Below the pieces are notes generated by a model that worked only from the letters and a program-made list of their open reading frames with translations, did no database searches and was not told the origin of the DNA. From Theristus sp. LFF4_11 (lineage: Eukaryota > Nematoda > Chromadorea > Monhysterida > Xyalidae): a stretch of DNA of 64,000 nt. Where the stretch lies: assembly GCA_030248135.1 (NCBI GenBank), contig JASANC010002312.1, positions 1-64,000 of the forward strand, given 5' to 3'. Numbering within the stretch: the stretch's first letter is position 1; each line of letters opens with the position of its first letter. The position numbers and the translations under genes were made by a program. Below, in pieces: positions 36,855 to 48,800 of the stretch.

Positions 36855-38791
36855 GTTTATGAGCGTTCTTGTTCATATGCATGCGTTTGATTGGACAACA
36901 GTGGATCTGTAAAACTGGTTGCTTCATTGAATGCACATTTTATGAACTTTTGAAAAAAAAGTCAGAGAAAAGGTTGATCTACTATTGTGCCCCGCAAAAT
37001 TCCGGCCCGAAGATAGTTGCGGCCCGTTTGATTCTGGCCGAAAAATTCTCGAAAAAGAGTTCCCGAAGAATATTCAAAAAACTCAAATCTCGCTGCTGTG
37101 ATGCTCTAATTTGCCCAAATACAGCTTACTGACAAGCTGTTGTGCTGAACATAGGAAAGGCCACAAAAAAATTAAAATAGGATGCAAAATAGTCTTCAAT
37201 CCGTGTTTTCACGTTGCAATTTTTAAATTTTGCATCTTATTTTTATTTTCTTTAATGGCAGTATGAACAAAGCGTGGTTCGCACCAAAATAAGCAAAAAA
37301 TAATCCTTTTTGGCGTAATTTTCTGCGAAAAAATAGCGGCGGAAAAATTGCGATAATCTCAAATCTCAAAATTGCGATTCTGGCCATGAACAAACCATTA
37401 TGGTGCGTAGGAGCGTGCTATAATTGGATAGTTTTCGCAGAAAAATATAAGAACGCGGAAACACATGAACAAAAACGTGAACGGTAGCGAGCGGTGATCA
37501 TTGACGTTAAAAAACCTTTCCACCGGCGAGGTACCAAAAAATGTTTTTTCTGGTCCAAACATGGGTGATCGTCGTATCAGCGAGTAGTTTTACTGTCACA
37601 ATATGTGTTGCTGTTTTTTTGTATTTTTAACAAAGTTCTCCACCCTTAAAACAGGCACATTGTGCACATTTTCATTGTGAGAATGTGAGATTATTATTCT
37701 GAAAATGAAAAAAAATGTTTGAAAAATGCTTGAAGAGAACATTTTGAAGCGAGTTGCGCTGGCAGCTTTTTGTGTGCACGATATTTCAGATTCAATGTGT
37801 CGCGGGCACTCAAACGAAAATTGGAAGTTTCGGGAAACCTTATTAAGCAGTTTTTTCCGAATCACCTCGATAAACCTGAATTTATATGCTGAAAAAACAC
37901 GCAGCTCAGAAAATAATGGTCTTTTGATAGAAAAAAAGAGAAAAGCGGCACCCGAATTGCAAAAATAGACTAGGGCAATAAAACTACTATAAACGAGCCT
38001 GTAGATCGAACGACCGCCATATATGCTGCCATTTTGAGTGCAAAATCGCGCAGCAATGCAGAAAAATCGGTCTTGAAAAGCAAAACAAAAAGCACAAATC
38101 TGCAAAAGAAAAGCAAGAAAGTACCGAGAAAGCATGAGTTTATAGCGTTGAATTACTTTTGAGTTCAAAATAATGCAGCCAATCAGTAAATTCTGAAAGA
38201 TAATTGAATACCAGGAATGAAAAGTGGCTCGGTTTGTTTCTTTTGAATAAAAAAACAGAAAGTTTGATAAAAATTAAATAAAGTAAAATTCACGGGTCGG
38301 AAATCGCAATTCTTGGCGCATGTGATGCTTGTTTACTAGTAACAGGAAGTAAAATTGGTTCCAGACAGAACACCAAACCTCAAAAGAGCAAAACAAGCTC
38401 GGAAGAGCATTGGAAATCATGGGCGCTTTCAAATAAACAGATAAAGGGCAAATAACAGATAGCCAGATAACGCGCACGGACAACATTCATTTGCGGCGTC
38501 GGCGTGTAGCGTCAAAAAAGTGCCGTCCGCTCATGGGGAATACGAAACAAATTGGGTTGTCAGCCCAGCCTCATATACCTTGTAAACACCAAATTGTACT
38601 TTTCGATAGTTGCTGGATATCATGCGAACGGTCGATTATCAGGGTTTTTTTTGAAAATAAAAACTATGCGTACATATGGTTCAATTCCAAGGTTGCACCG
38701 CAGAATACACACAGACAGAGCCAAAGTTTTACTTTTTTTCACGCGAGGCAAAGTTTTATACCATATGGGTTCCGCCTTGAATTTTCGATTC
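36855..38791. other. Upstream region of the KCTD-like gene; no gene seen
   Basis: Should hold the KCTD-like promoter. At about 36993-37075 there is a degraded trace of the 15-bp AATTCCGGCCCGAAG repeat that forms the foldback arms at 46.3-46.9 kb. The minus-strand ORF at 37596-38168 has no recognisable domain. Confidence 0.35.
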
Positions 38792-40501
38792 CCGGACATT
38801 TCCCGCGCGGACATTTCCCGCGGACATTTCCCGCGGACATTTCCCTCGCGGACATTTCCCGCGCGGACTTTTCCCGCACGGACATTTCCCGCGCGGACTT
38901 TTCCCGCGCGGACATTTCCCGCGCGGTCTTTTCCCGCGCGGACATTTCCCTCGCGGACAATTCCCGCGCGGACATTTCCCTCGCGGGCATTTCCCGCGCG
39001 GACTTTTCCCGCGCGGACATTTCCCTCGCGGACATTTCCCGCGCGGACTTTTCCCGTGCGGACATTTCCCGCGCGGACATTTCCCCCGCGGACATTTCCC
39101 GCGCGGACATTTCCCGCGCGGACATTTCCCGCGCGGACATTTCCCGTGCGGACATTTCCCGCGCGGACGGACATTTCCCGCACCGGACATTTCCCGCGGA
39201 CATTTCCCGCACCGGACATTTCCCGCGCGGACATTTCCCGCACCGGACATTTCCCGCGCGGACATTTCCCGCACCGGACATTTCCCGCGGACATTTCCCG
39301 CGGACATACCCGCGGACATTTCCCGCGGACATTTCCCGCGGACATTTCCCGCGGACATTTCCCGCGGACATTTCCCGCATTTTCAGACATTCCCGGATAT
39401 CTCAATCGATATCTCATTGATTCTTTAAACTTTTCAGCAGACTTTTTATCAATCATTGAAACCACGCGTTGTTGTTGTGCATTGTTATGTGTGCCGACTG
39501 ATTGCACGTAAAGCCATGAAACTTGAAGCACTTACAAAATTAAGTTATACATTTTTTGTTTTCAATGTTTATTGCCAAATTCTACTCTTTTTTAATGATA
39601 TTTCAGCAGAAGTTACTAAAAAAACTAAAAAATCACTAAAATTCAGCATTTTCACTCAGGTTAAACAACATGTGGAGTGGATTTCACCAAGCGGTCCATC
39701 ATGTAGCGTTGAATTCACTTTGCCACCGTAAGCAACACATGACAATGCATCTGTAACGTTATGAACGTCTGGGCATGCTGTTCATGTTTATTTGATTTTA
39801 TCATTTAATCATTTTATGAGTACTTTTTGCCGTTTAAAAGTGTATTTTATAAGTGTTGCTATTTTATAAGTATATTTTATAAGTATATTTTATAACTGAC
39901 TGAAAAGTAAATAAAGATATCCGGGAATGTCTGAAAATGCGGGAAATGTCCGCGGGAAATGTCCGCGGGAAATGTCCGCGGGAAATGTCCGCGGGAAATG
40001 TTCGCGGGAAATGTCCGCGCGGGAAATGTCCGGTGCGGGAAATGTCCACGCGGGAAAAGTCCGGTGCGGGAAATGTCCGCGCGGGAAATGTCCGCGCGGG
40101 AAAAGTCCGCGCGGGAAATGTCCGCGCGGGAAATGTCCGCGCGGGAAATGTCCGCGCGAAAAAAGTCCGCGCGGGAAAAGTCCGCGAGGGAAATGTCCGC
40201 GCGGGAAAAGTCCGCGCGGGAAATGTCCGCGCGGGAAAAGTCCGCGCGGGAAATGTCCGCGCGGAAAATGTCCGCGCGGGAAATGTCCGCGCGGGAAAAG
40301 TCCGAGCGGGAAATGTCCGCGCGGGAAAAGTCCGCGCGGGAAATGTCCGCGAGGGAAATGTCCGCGCGGGAAATGTCCGCGAGGGAAATGTCCGCGCGGG
40401 AAATGTCCGCGCGGGAAAAGTCCGGTGCGGGAAATGTCCGCGCGGGAAAAGTCCGCGCGGGAAATGTCCGTTTGGGAAATGTCCGCACGGGAAATGTCCG
40501 G
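38792..40501. mobile_element. Foldback element with 15-bp tandem-repeat arms (GGACATTTCCCGCGC)
   Basis: Two inverted arms, 38792-39402 and 39915-40501. Each consists of about 38 tandem copies of a 15-bp unit GGACATTTCCCGCGC, with shorter variants (CGGACATTTCCCG and a CACCGGACATTTCC form). The inner ends are also inverted copies (TTTTCAGACATTCCCGGATA and its complement near 39915), so the arms are one inverted duplication, not two separate satellites. The 512-bp spacer contains an AT-rich TTTATAAGTATAT repeat and a 91-residue ORF of unknown meaning. Long inverted repeats made of short direct repeats are typical of Foldback-type elements (established knowledge). Confidence 0.7.
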
Positions 40502-40618
40502 TTACCGCAATGTTGCAGACACGTCTGCATCTAGTTTAGTGCTTATGATTGTGTGCACAAGGTGTCCTGCACCAGTATTTTATAGGCTTGTCGTTGGGTG
40601 CACATGGTGCAGCAACAG

Positions 40619-41333
40619 TATTTTTTGGTGCACATCACCAGTATTTTTTGGCGCACATCAAGCAGCACCAGCATCTTTTGGTGCACATCATGCAGCACCA
40701 GTATTTTTTGGTGCACATCAAGCAGCACCAGCATCTTTTGGTGCACATCATGCAGCACCAGCATCTTTTGGTGTGCACATCATGCAACACCAGCATCTTT
40801 TGGTGCACATCATGCAGCACCAGTATTTTTTTGGTGCACATCATGCAGCACCAGTATTTTGTGGTGCACATCATGCAGCACCAATATTTTCTGGTGCACA
40901 TCATGCAGCACCAGTATTTTTTGGCGCACATCATGGAGCACCGGTATTTTCTGGTGCACATCATGCAGCACCAGTATTTTTTGGTGCACATCATACAGCA
41001 CCAGTATTTTTTGGCGCACATCATGCAGCACCAGTATTTTTTGGTGCACATCAAACAGCACCAACATCTTTTTGTGCACATCATGCAGCACCAATTCTTT
41101 TTTGGTGAACATCATGCAGCACCAGCATTTTTTGGTGCACATCATACAGCACCAGTATTTTTTGGCGCACATCATGCAGCACCAGTATTTTTTGGTGCAC
41201 ATCATGCAGCACTAGTATTTTTTGGCGTACATCATGCAGCACCAGTATTTTTTGGCACACATCATGCAGCACCAGTATTTTTTGGTGCACATCATGCAGC
41301 ACCAGCATCTTTTGGTGCATGTAGTTTGGCGCA
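40619..41333 (+). repeat. 30-bp minisatellite
   Basis: About 23 copies of a 30-bp unit containing GGTGCACATCATGCAGCACC followed by an AGTATTTTTT spacer, with a few 27-33 bp variants. Because the unit is a multiple of three, all frames stay open for long stretches; the resulting ORFs (up to 302 residues) are a by-product. It starts about 120 bp after the foldback element. Confidence 0.85.
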
Positions 41334-42118
41334 GTATAAAATGGTGCACATCATCATGCGGCATCAATCGTATATTTTGGCACATGTGGTCAGGCATGTA
41401 CACGATGCAGTACTATGTACAAATCACTTTCGGAACTTGCGAAAACAAAAAAAATAAGGCAGTCGCGCAGGAGAAACACAGAGACAGGGTTTCCCCTGTA
41501 ATATCCCCTGCAACAGCAAATCACAGGGGCATCGCAATGCATGATGCAAGTACAGTATGTATTCGCCCGATTGCTCTTGTGCGTTTGCCAGTGCAACACA
41601 TAGTGCTTAAAATCAGCGAAAACGTGAGAAAAGTGTACTTTTGAGTGTTTTGATTACGTAAACATTTCACCGCGCGCCTTTAAGACACGCTATTCGAGAG
41701 AGTGAGCCATTCGAAAATAATAACATCCATAGATGTATGAACCCAGATGGTCGCGCGGCTCAGCGCGACTGTTTTTTCAACCGTTTTTACGAGCCATAAT
41801 GAAGATAAAAACAGAAACAGCGAGACAATGTGGCTACTGGCTAGCTAGCAATATAGCTGCACGGTGTACGGCATAAAATGTAATTTACTGTCAAAAACAT
41901 GCGACATACAGACAATTTTGACATTGAACGTGTGTTGCAAAGCGCTAACACATGCATTTTGAGGCCAAAATGACGTCTACCGTCAGTAATTTTACCAAGC
42001 AAACAGAGCCGCCAAAAATGTTGTCGTCGTCACAGCTTTTGTGTCAAGCGGTTAAGCGACGTCAACAAGGCAAAGGACTGATTTTTTTGTTGTGCCGCAT
42101 TGTTCTTATCAGAAATTT

Positions 42119-42218
42119 TAAGCTGCATTTATGAAGCAGTAATTAGTGACGCGTAGCTGTGTTAAAACATACAGTAGCTACGCGGTCACTAAATGCTGCT
42201 TCATGAATGCCCCTTTAT
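42119..42218. mobile_element. Short foldback MITE, CATTCATGAAGCA family, copy 1
   Basis: About 100-bp palindrome: GCATTTATGAAGCAGTAATT at the left and TGCTGCTTCATGAATGCCCC at the right, with GACGCGTAGCTGTGTTAAAA and its complement at the centre. Three other copies lie in UGDH introns. Confidence 0.7.
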
Positions 42219-43789
42219 TCATGTTGCAACACTTGTTCCACATGTTTTCCGATTCGAAACAAAGTGGCGTTTTTTTTCTCGTTCTTCATATCTAATTTTT
42301 TTTGTGATTCTGCCCACATTCGAAGGGACCATATAGCGCAATGCAACAAATGACATTGCGGTCTCAAAATTGATGATATGCAAGATAGAAAAAATCTCGA
42401 CAATTTCCCATAATCCGTTTTTTTCTTCAAAATTCGCGTGGTGCATTCATCAAAAAGCGACAACCTTTTCAAAATACATGGAATTTATATGCTGTACATT
42501 GTGAGGCAGATACGAAGAAGAGAAGAGACACTCACTCAGAAATGGATAAAATGTAACGTTGTAGGTATAACGAAGCTAATCTACTCAAGAATGACAAAAC
42601 CAAGTGTATTTTGAACAACATTTACTTGCATTAAGACATTTTAAAACAGCAAAACTTTGCATTATTTAAAAGAAAGTTCCAAAATCACGCAAGCACGTTG
42701 CACATGATCGCGCCATGGTTGTTTCATCAGGTCGCAAGAAAACGCGTGAGTGAAAAAAAATTAAAAACTCAAAAATAATTGACCATGAACCAAAATTTTA
42801 ATTGGGGAACACCTGCATACAATCTTGTTTTCAAGCCAGGCAGCCTTGACCGTGAACGCGCGCACGGCACATCTGTCGGCTTGTGACTCACAGTTTTGCT
42901 CCGTTATGATAAGACGGAGAAAACGAAAGCCTCATCCGAGTACTATCTATAAATAAAAGTTTTCAACAAAAAAAGGGAAACTTTTACGCTGATCCGGACA
43001 GTAACGAAACGAAACGTCGCCATTTTGCCCGGCCGTCCGTTGTAATTTTCATCATTTTACTATTCACTCTCTCGTATAATCCCCCCCTTTCTGTTGCATG
43101 ATGAAGACGACAGGGACACAAGAAACCATGCCGATATTGTAGTAATTCCAGGCCATGCAATGGAGCAACAGTTTTTTCAAGATTTTTCCCGCAGCGCATG
43201 CGGCAATAAAGTAAATTTCCGAGCCTCGTTTTTCGGTACTGAACCAGCTTGGGTCGACTCCAGTGGGCGGAGATATCCGACTGGATGTTGTTCCTATTGT
43301 AAGCCGTGAATGCATGAAATTGACCTCACGAAGAGAAAAACTCTATGACGGATTTTCCGATTCCGGCTGAAACTCATTGGCTGATTATTGAAAGCTTGGT
43401 TTCAAATAACTTTGTGAAGGTAAAGGAATTGAAATATAAACAATATAACGCAGCCACATACGCAGACAATACCAGAGGCTTGCCGAGTTTTATGTTCTAT
43501 TTGCGCGTAATAACACATAGACACACAACAACAAATGGAAAGAAAGACTGAAAGAAACACGAGAAATGAAAAGGCAACCTTCCGGGAATTTATCACCACG
43601 CACTGATATTGCCGATTTATGCGATGTTTGTTTAGCTGACATTTCAAAAAACGTGGTGTTAATTTCGACACGAAACTATTTTCAAATGCAAAGAATTCTG
43701 CAATTCACTGAACAGGGAGACGTGTTTTGCAGAATCTTTGTGATTAGCGAAATACAGTACTACCGAATTCAAATATGATCATTTTTGTT

Positions 43790-43974
43790 GGTTCCGATCC
43801 GACTTCCGAGACTCAGTGCGCGCATAGATAGACAAATAGTGTCATGACGCGGGAATTCAAAATTGGCGGTAATCAGAGTCCCCTAAATAGGGCCGAGCCA
43901 CTCAGGCGACCTTGAATTGCCACATAAATCACCAGTTTCCTTTCACGTCCGCACACCCACTGAGTCGCAGAACC
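43790..43974 (-). mobile_element. MITE of the GTTCTGCGACTCAATG family
   Basis: Reverse-oriented copy: GGTTCCGATCCGACTTCC and GAGACTCAGTGCGCGC at the left, core GACGCGGGAATTCAAAATTG, CACTGAGTCGCAGAACC at the right. Confidence 0.7.
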
Positions 43975-45892
43975 GAAAAAAAAATTGCTAATATATTCGT
44001 GTGTTCGTGTTTCAGCGTACATTGTCCCAAAAACTTTCGAGCTCATGAGTTCGTGACAGGGCATGCATCAATCTGTAAACATGTTTCAAATGCAGCCAAT
44101 GAACGTGCTGTATTCGCTGTACAATTTTTTTGCTGCTGTTACCCGTATTTTAAAAAACGGAAATTGTAAAACGTTTAGTTTCGAAACATATGTCAGTCAA
44201 ATTATCGTTAAACCAACCTTTTCATTCCGATAATGGTAAAACGTTAAAATGGTAAAAATCAAAATTAAGAGCATTTCAAACTTGATCAGTTGAATTTCAT
44301 CTATTTTTCGTTCAACAAAAAAACCCGAAAAACCTAGTTATTTTTTATTACAGTTTCACCAAAGTTCGAAAAACAACCTGAAAGAGAAACGATTTTTGCA
44401 AGAAAAACAATTTGCAAAAAAGTATTGGCACGTCGAAGCATTGAAGAATTGGAATGATTGTTGAAAAAAACATGAGAAAAAGAGATGTCAATTAAAATAT
44501 ACAGTATATATACATTAAAAAATCCCAGAATAAATAAATAACCTAAACCCCACCAAAAAAAATGCAACAAAAAAATTCAAGCGGACCGAAAAGAAAAAAC
44601 TGAAGATTGCATTTTCCAAGAACAATTCACATTATTAGCAAAAAACGAGAAATTTCGTCACAGAAATTCAAAAGAAAGACACCAGATTTTTCAGATGTCT
44701 AAAAAAATACACATAACAAACAGCTCGATAACTAAGGCTTTTTTCTCGAAATATTCAAAAGTTATGCGCAGTTACATAAGAACAACTTTTTGCATAAAAT
44801 AACGGCAAGCCTACCATTCACACGGGCGGGAATGAAAAAAAGCGAAATGCTCAACCGAAACAAGAAGAAAGAATAGATCGAACTATTGAGAAAAATAAAA
44901 AAATGACAAATTACTGACAAACACCACACAGAGACACGTCTAGTCTCGTGGGAGTCCAGTCATCATTACGGCAACCCTACAGAAAATCTTGCAATTATTC
45001 CACACGTAAAATTCCAAAAAAACCAAACAAAAAACATCGGTCTAAGAAGCAAGAAATCCCGTGAATGCACATCATAAATTAGAAAAAAAACCAACATACC
45101 AAGTTTGCCGTGGTTTCTCCAACCGGAAAACCGCAACATAAATAAAGCGACCACTGAGAAACTGAAAAAATGAGAAAATCAACAGCAGTTACTCAAGCAA
45201 GCTTTGGCCGAGGCAATAAAAAAACCAGAAACTGGCATGAAATGGCTGAAATAATGATACACTCATTGTAGCAATTTCATCTACCAGTGTACAATGTGTT
45301 GTGCAAACAAAACACAGTCAGGCACTAATACTGAAGTACAAACGACGACGAAAACAAGCTGGATTATAGCAGCTTGCTGATTGGACGCTCCAGAATGAAG
45401 ACGCCAATAAGCGTGTCCGAGAAAAACACGTCAATCAATTGGCGACCTCAATGGCTGGCGGCGACAATGGCTGTCAAAATCAACGGAGCCAATCCAAATG
45501 CAAATCCAAATCCAAATACAGCCAATCAACACAAGTCAAACCAAACCAAACAATGAACACATGTGCAATTTTGGTGCATTGGCTGCATCGCACTGGTTGG
45601 ATCAATCAATCAGTGCGCCAAAAGTAAGAGAAAAGCAGCCAATCAGTAGACTGCATATAATTCACAGTTTGTAGATTGCAAACAACAGCGAAACGTACAA
45701 ATGTCCGCGATAATCAGCGGACTGTCAAGAATACGCAGTTCGTCTGTACATTACAAACAACAAAAAGCGAAACACATAAAAAAAACAAGTCAATCAGCAG
45801 CTTATTCTGATTCACAGATCGTACATATATACACATTTCAAATATTCGAATTTCGCGCCAATAAACATCTGAATTTCGCGCCAAATTCGAAT

Positions 45893-48800
45893 TCAGGTGG
45901 GTGGCGCACGCGCCGGCGGCGACCGCACGCGGCGGCGATTCTGAACGCCGATCGAGCGGACGCCGAAGCCGATGCGCGCGAGCTGCTCGTGCGGCAGCAT
46001 GACGCGACCGTCGAAGATGAACGCCGGCTTCGTCATGCAACGGTAGAGACGCTCGTAGTCAAGATCCTGCGGAGCAACAGCGGAAATGATGAAGAGACAA
46101 AACAACTGTGATGGATTGAGAGTGGGGACAGCGATGCGTGCCGGGACACACCGTGTGACTGTCCCGTGAGCCGTTCTTCCTCGCCCGTTCACGGTCCCGT
46201 TCCGATACAGTTCAAGGAACAGATTGCCGTCAAAAACAACAACAAAAAACAGCAGAAACGCCCGAAAAACAGCGCAACGGAACCGGGGGGGTACAATTCC
46301 GGCCCGCTAATTCCGGCCTGAAGAATTCCGGCCCGCTCATTCCGGCCCGAAGAATTCCGGCCCGAAGAATTCCGGCCCGGAGAATTCCGGCCCGGAGAAT
46401 TTTCGCCAGCACGAACAATATTAAACCACACGAAGTGATTTTGGTAATGAAATAATAAAATAAAAATATCGATGTTCACAAGTTACAGTGTATTTTCAAT
46501 GATGTTCGTTCTGTTTGCTTTTTTGGAAAGTGAAACCTTTTGGGAAAAAGAAACAACAAATAAATTTTTAAATTTTTTTATCATGAACAGGATTTGTGAC
46601 CCTTTTACCTTATCAAAAAGGCTTGGCTTAGGATTAGGAACCTACAACAAGTCACTGCAAGCAAGTTCTAAACAAAAATAAAAAAATCACTTGAGAATTT
46701 TTACCAAAAATCACTTCGTGTGGTTTAATATTGTTCTTGCTGGCGAAAATTCTCCGGGCCGGAATTCTCCGGGCCGGAATTCTTCGGGCCGGAATTCTTC
46801 GGGCCGGAATGAGCGGGCCGGAATGAGCGGGCCGGAATTCTACGGGCCGGAATTTCGCGGGCCGGAATAGTACACGAGCCGGAACAACACCAACCGACCT
46901 TGAACTCATCCCACTCCGTCAGCACCACGATCGCATGCGCGTTTTCGGCCGCTTCGTACGGCGACGAATAAACGGTGACCAGGCGGTCAACTGGAAAGCA
47001 GACAAAATAAAGGGGTGAAACTGTGGAGTTTTCAGTGCGGTCAAGTCGAGCGGATCAAACTCTCGAATTAAAACGCATCATGTGATAGTTCAATCCAACC
47101 AAATAAACGAAATTACAGACAAGCGTGCGTTTCGACTTTTAAGGGGCATGCACGAAGCACTATTTAGTAACCGCTTAGCTATGTTTTAACACAGCTACGC
47201 GTCCCTAAATACTGCTTCATGAATGCGCCTTTATGCTGCAGACGCACAGACCCACTCCACCCGTATAGCAATGTAATTGGCGTCAATTAAACGCTATAAT
47301 TCACGCACCAAACCTAATCCACTGCAACGATTGGCTGACATCACAGCTGTATGTGAAAAAAAATACTAAAACGCTAAACCAAAAAAACCCAGCGCGCCCA
47401 TTTCACAAGCGGCCTATACCTCGTTTCGGATCCGGCGATATCGTCGGGTCTTTCAAATCGCGATCAATTTGAGCGCGCGTCACTTTGGGATCGTAAATCG
47501 CCAGTCGCGCGTGCTCGTCGAGCAGATGCTTGCAGACGTAGATGCTTGGCGACTCGCTGCACACGAAACAAACGCATGTCAGTAGATATGCAACACAGAA
47601 TTCCCACGGTTTTTTTTCGGAGAATAGCCGGAGAGACGGGGAATTACGTGGAACTCAACGATAAACGAGCTTAGCCGCGCAGAATCTTTTCGCAGTCCCA
47701 TCGATAATAACCCAATTTGAAAAAAATGGCCATTTTCGGATAAAATTCGGCTGCTTGTTTAAAATAAAGTCGTCCCTTCAAATGCAAATCGAGCTTAGAC
47801 TTCTCTTAGCCTTAGTCGGCCGATCCACAATCCTAGCGACTCATTTTTTGCCGCGCAATATACACCTGAAATGGCGCCAATATCAGCGCGCAGCGCCCAC
47901 TCACCGGGTGTCGCCAGTGTTCTTCTTGAACGCAAATCCGAATACGGCAATCAATTTATCAGTGACCGTGTTGAACAACGTCGTGATGACCATGTCCGCG
48001 AAACGACGACGCTGCCATTCGTTCATTGTGACCACCTGGAATTGAGAATGAATAGAAGATGATGCAACGCGCTGATTGGCTGTTTAGACGGCGATCAGAA
48101 TGTTTGATTGGTTGGACTGCAGCAACTGCACTGTCGTTTTGCACCCTTGACTCTCAAGTTATGGCTTTTCTAGTAAACAACACAAACAACAACAACCGAC
48201 CTTCATCCAATAGTCGGCCACTTCTTGCAGATTCAAACTCTCACAGAGGTACACTAAATTCAGCACGTCCTTTTGGAAGCAGCTACCGCCGAAACCTGAA
48301 AAAAGTGCGCACAACTAAATTTGCAACATAAGCTCATTGGTTGAAGAAACACATGCTGATTAGCTGCATACAATCACAGCAGCAAGGTCTAACGTCACAT
48401 ACGGATTTCAAGTAACCGAAACACTTCACACGTACGACATGAAAAAAACAGTCAAATCATATCAACTCCAAAACAACCCCTCATCAAACTACAAGAACCG
48501 AGAGAGCATCCATGCGAACAACGAAACTCCCAACCAATGGCAAACCCAAACAAACAAAAAAAAGCCAGTTCGATCACCAACCGACGGAGGCCTGCAGGAA
48601 CTTCTCGCCGATGCGCGAGTCGGTGCCGATGGCGTGCGCGACCTCCCTGATGTCGGCGCCCGTCGTCTCGCACAACGCCGACACCGCGTTGATCGACGAG
48701 ATTCGCTGCGCCAGGAACGCGTTCGCGGCCTTCGATTGTAAAGGTGCATTCATGAAGGCAGACGCGCAGCTATGTTTTAACGCAGCTACGTGCTTCATGA

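Larger units (their letters stand above)
41334..45892. other. Intergenic region with scattered repeats
   Basis: Contains two MITEs (about 42119 and 43790) and no recognisable gene. The short plus-strand frame at 41970-42075 (MTSTVSNFTKQTEPPKML start) has protein-like composition and could be a first exon, but no partner exon was found. The 3' end of UGDH lies at the right boundary. 45370-45660 is unusually rich in CCAATCA words. Confidence 0.35.

Noticed and set aside
38491..41457. ORFs of 190-393 codons on both strands
   Set aside because: They arise because 15-bp and 30-bp repeat units are multiples of three and keep all frames open; both strands are equally open and no domain or splice context exists.
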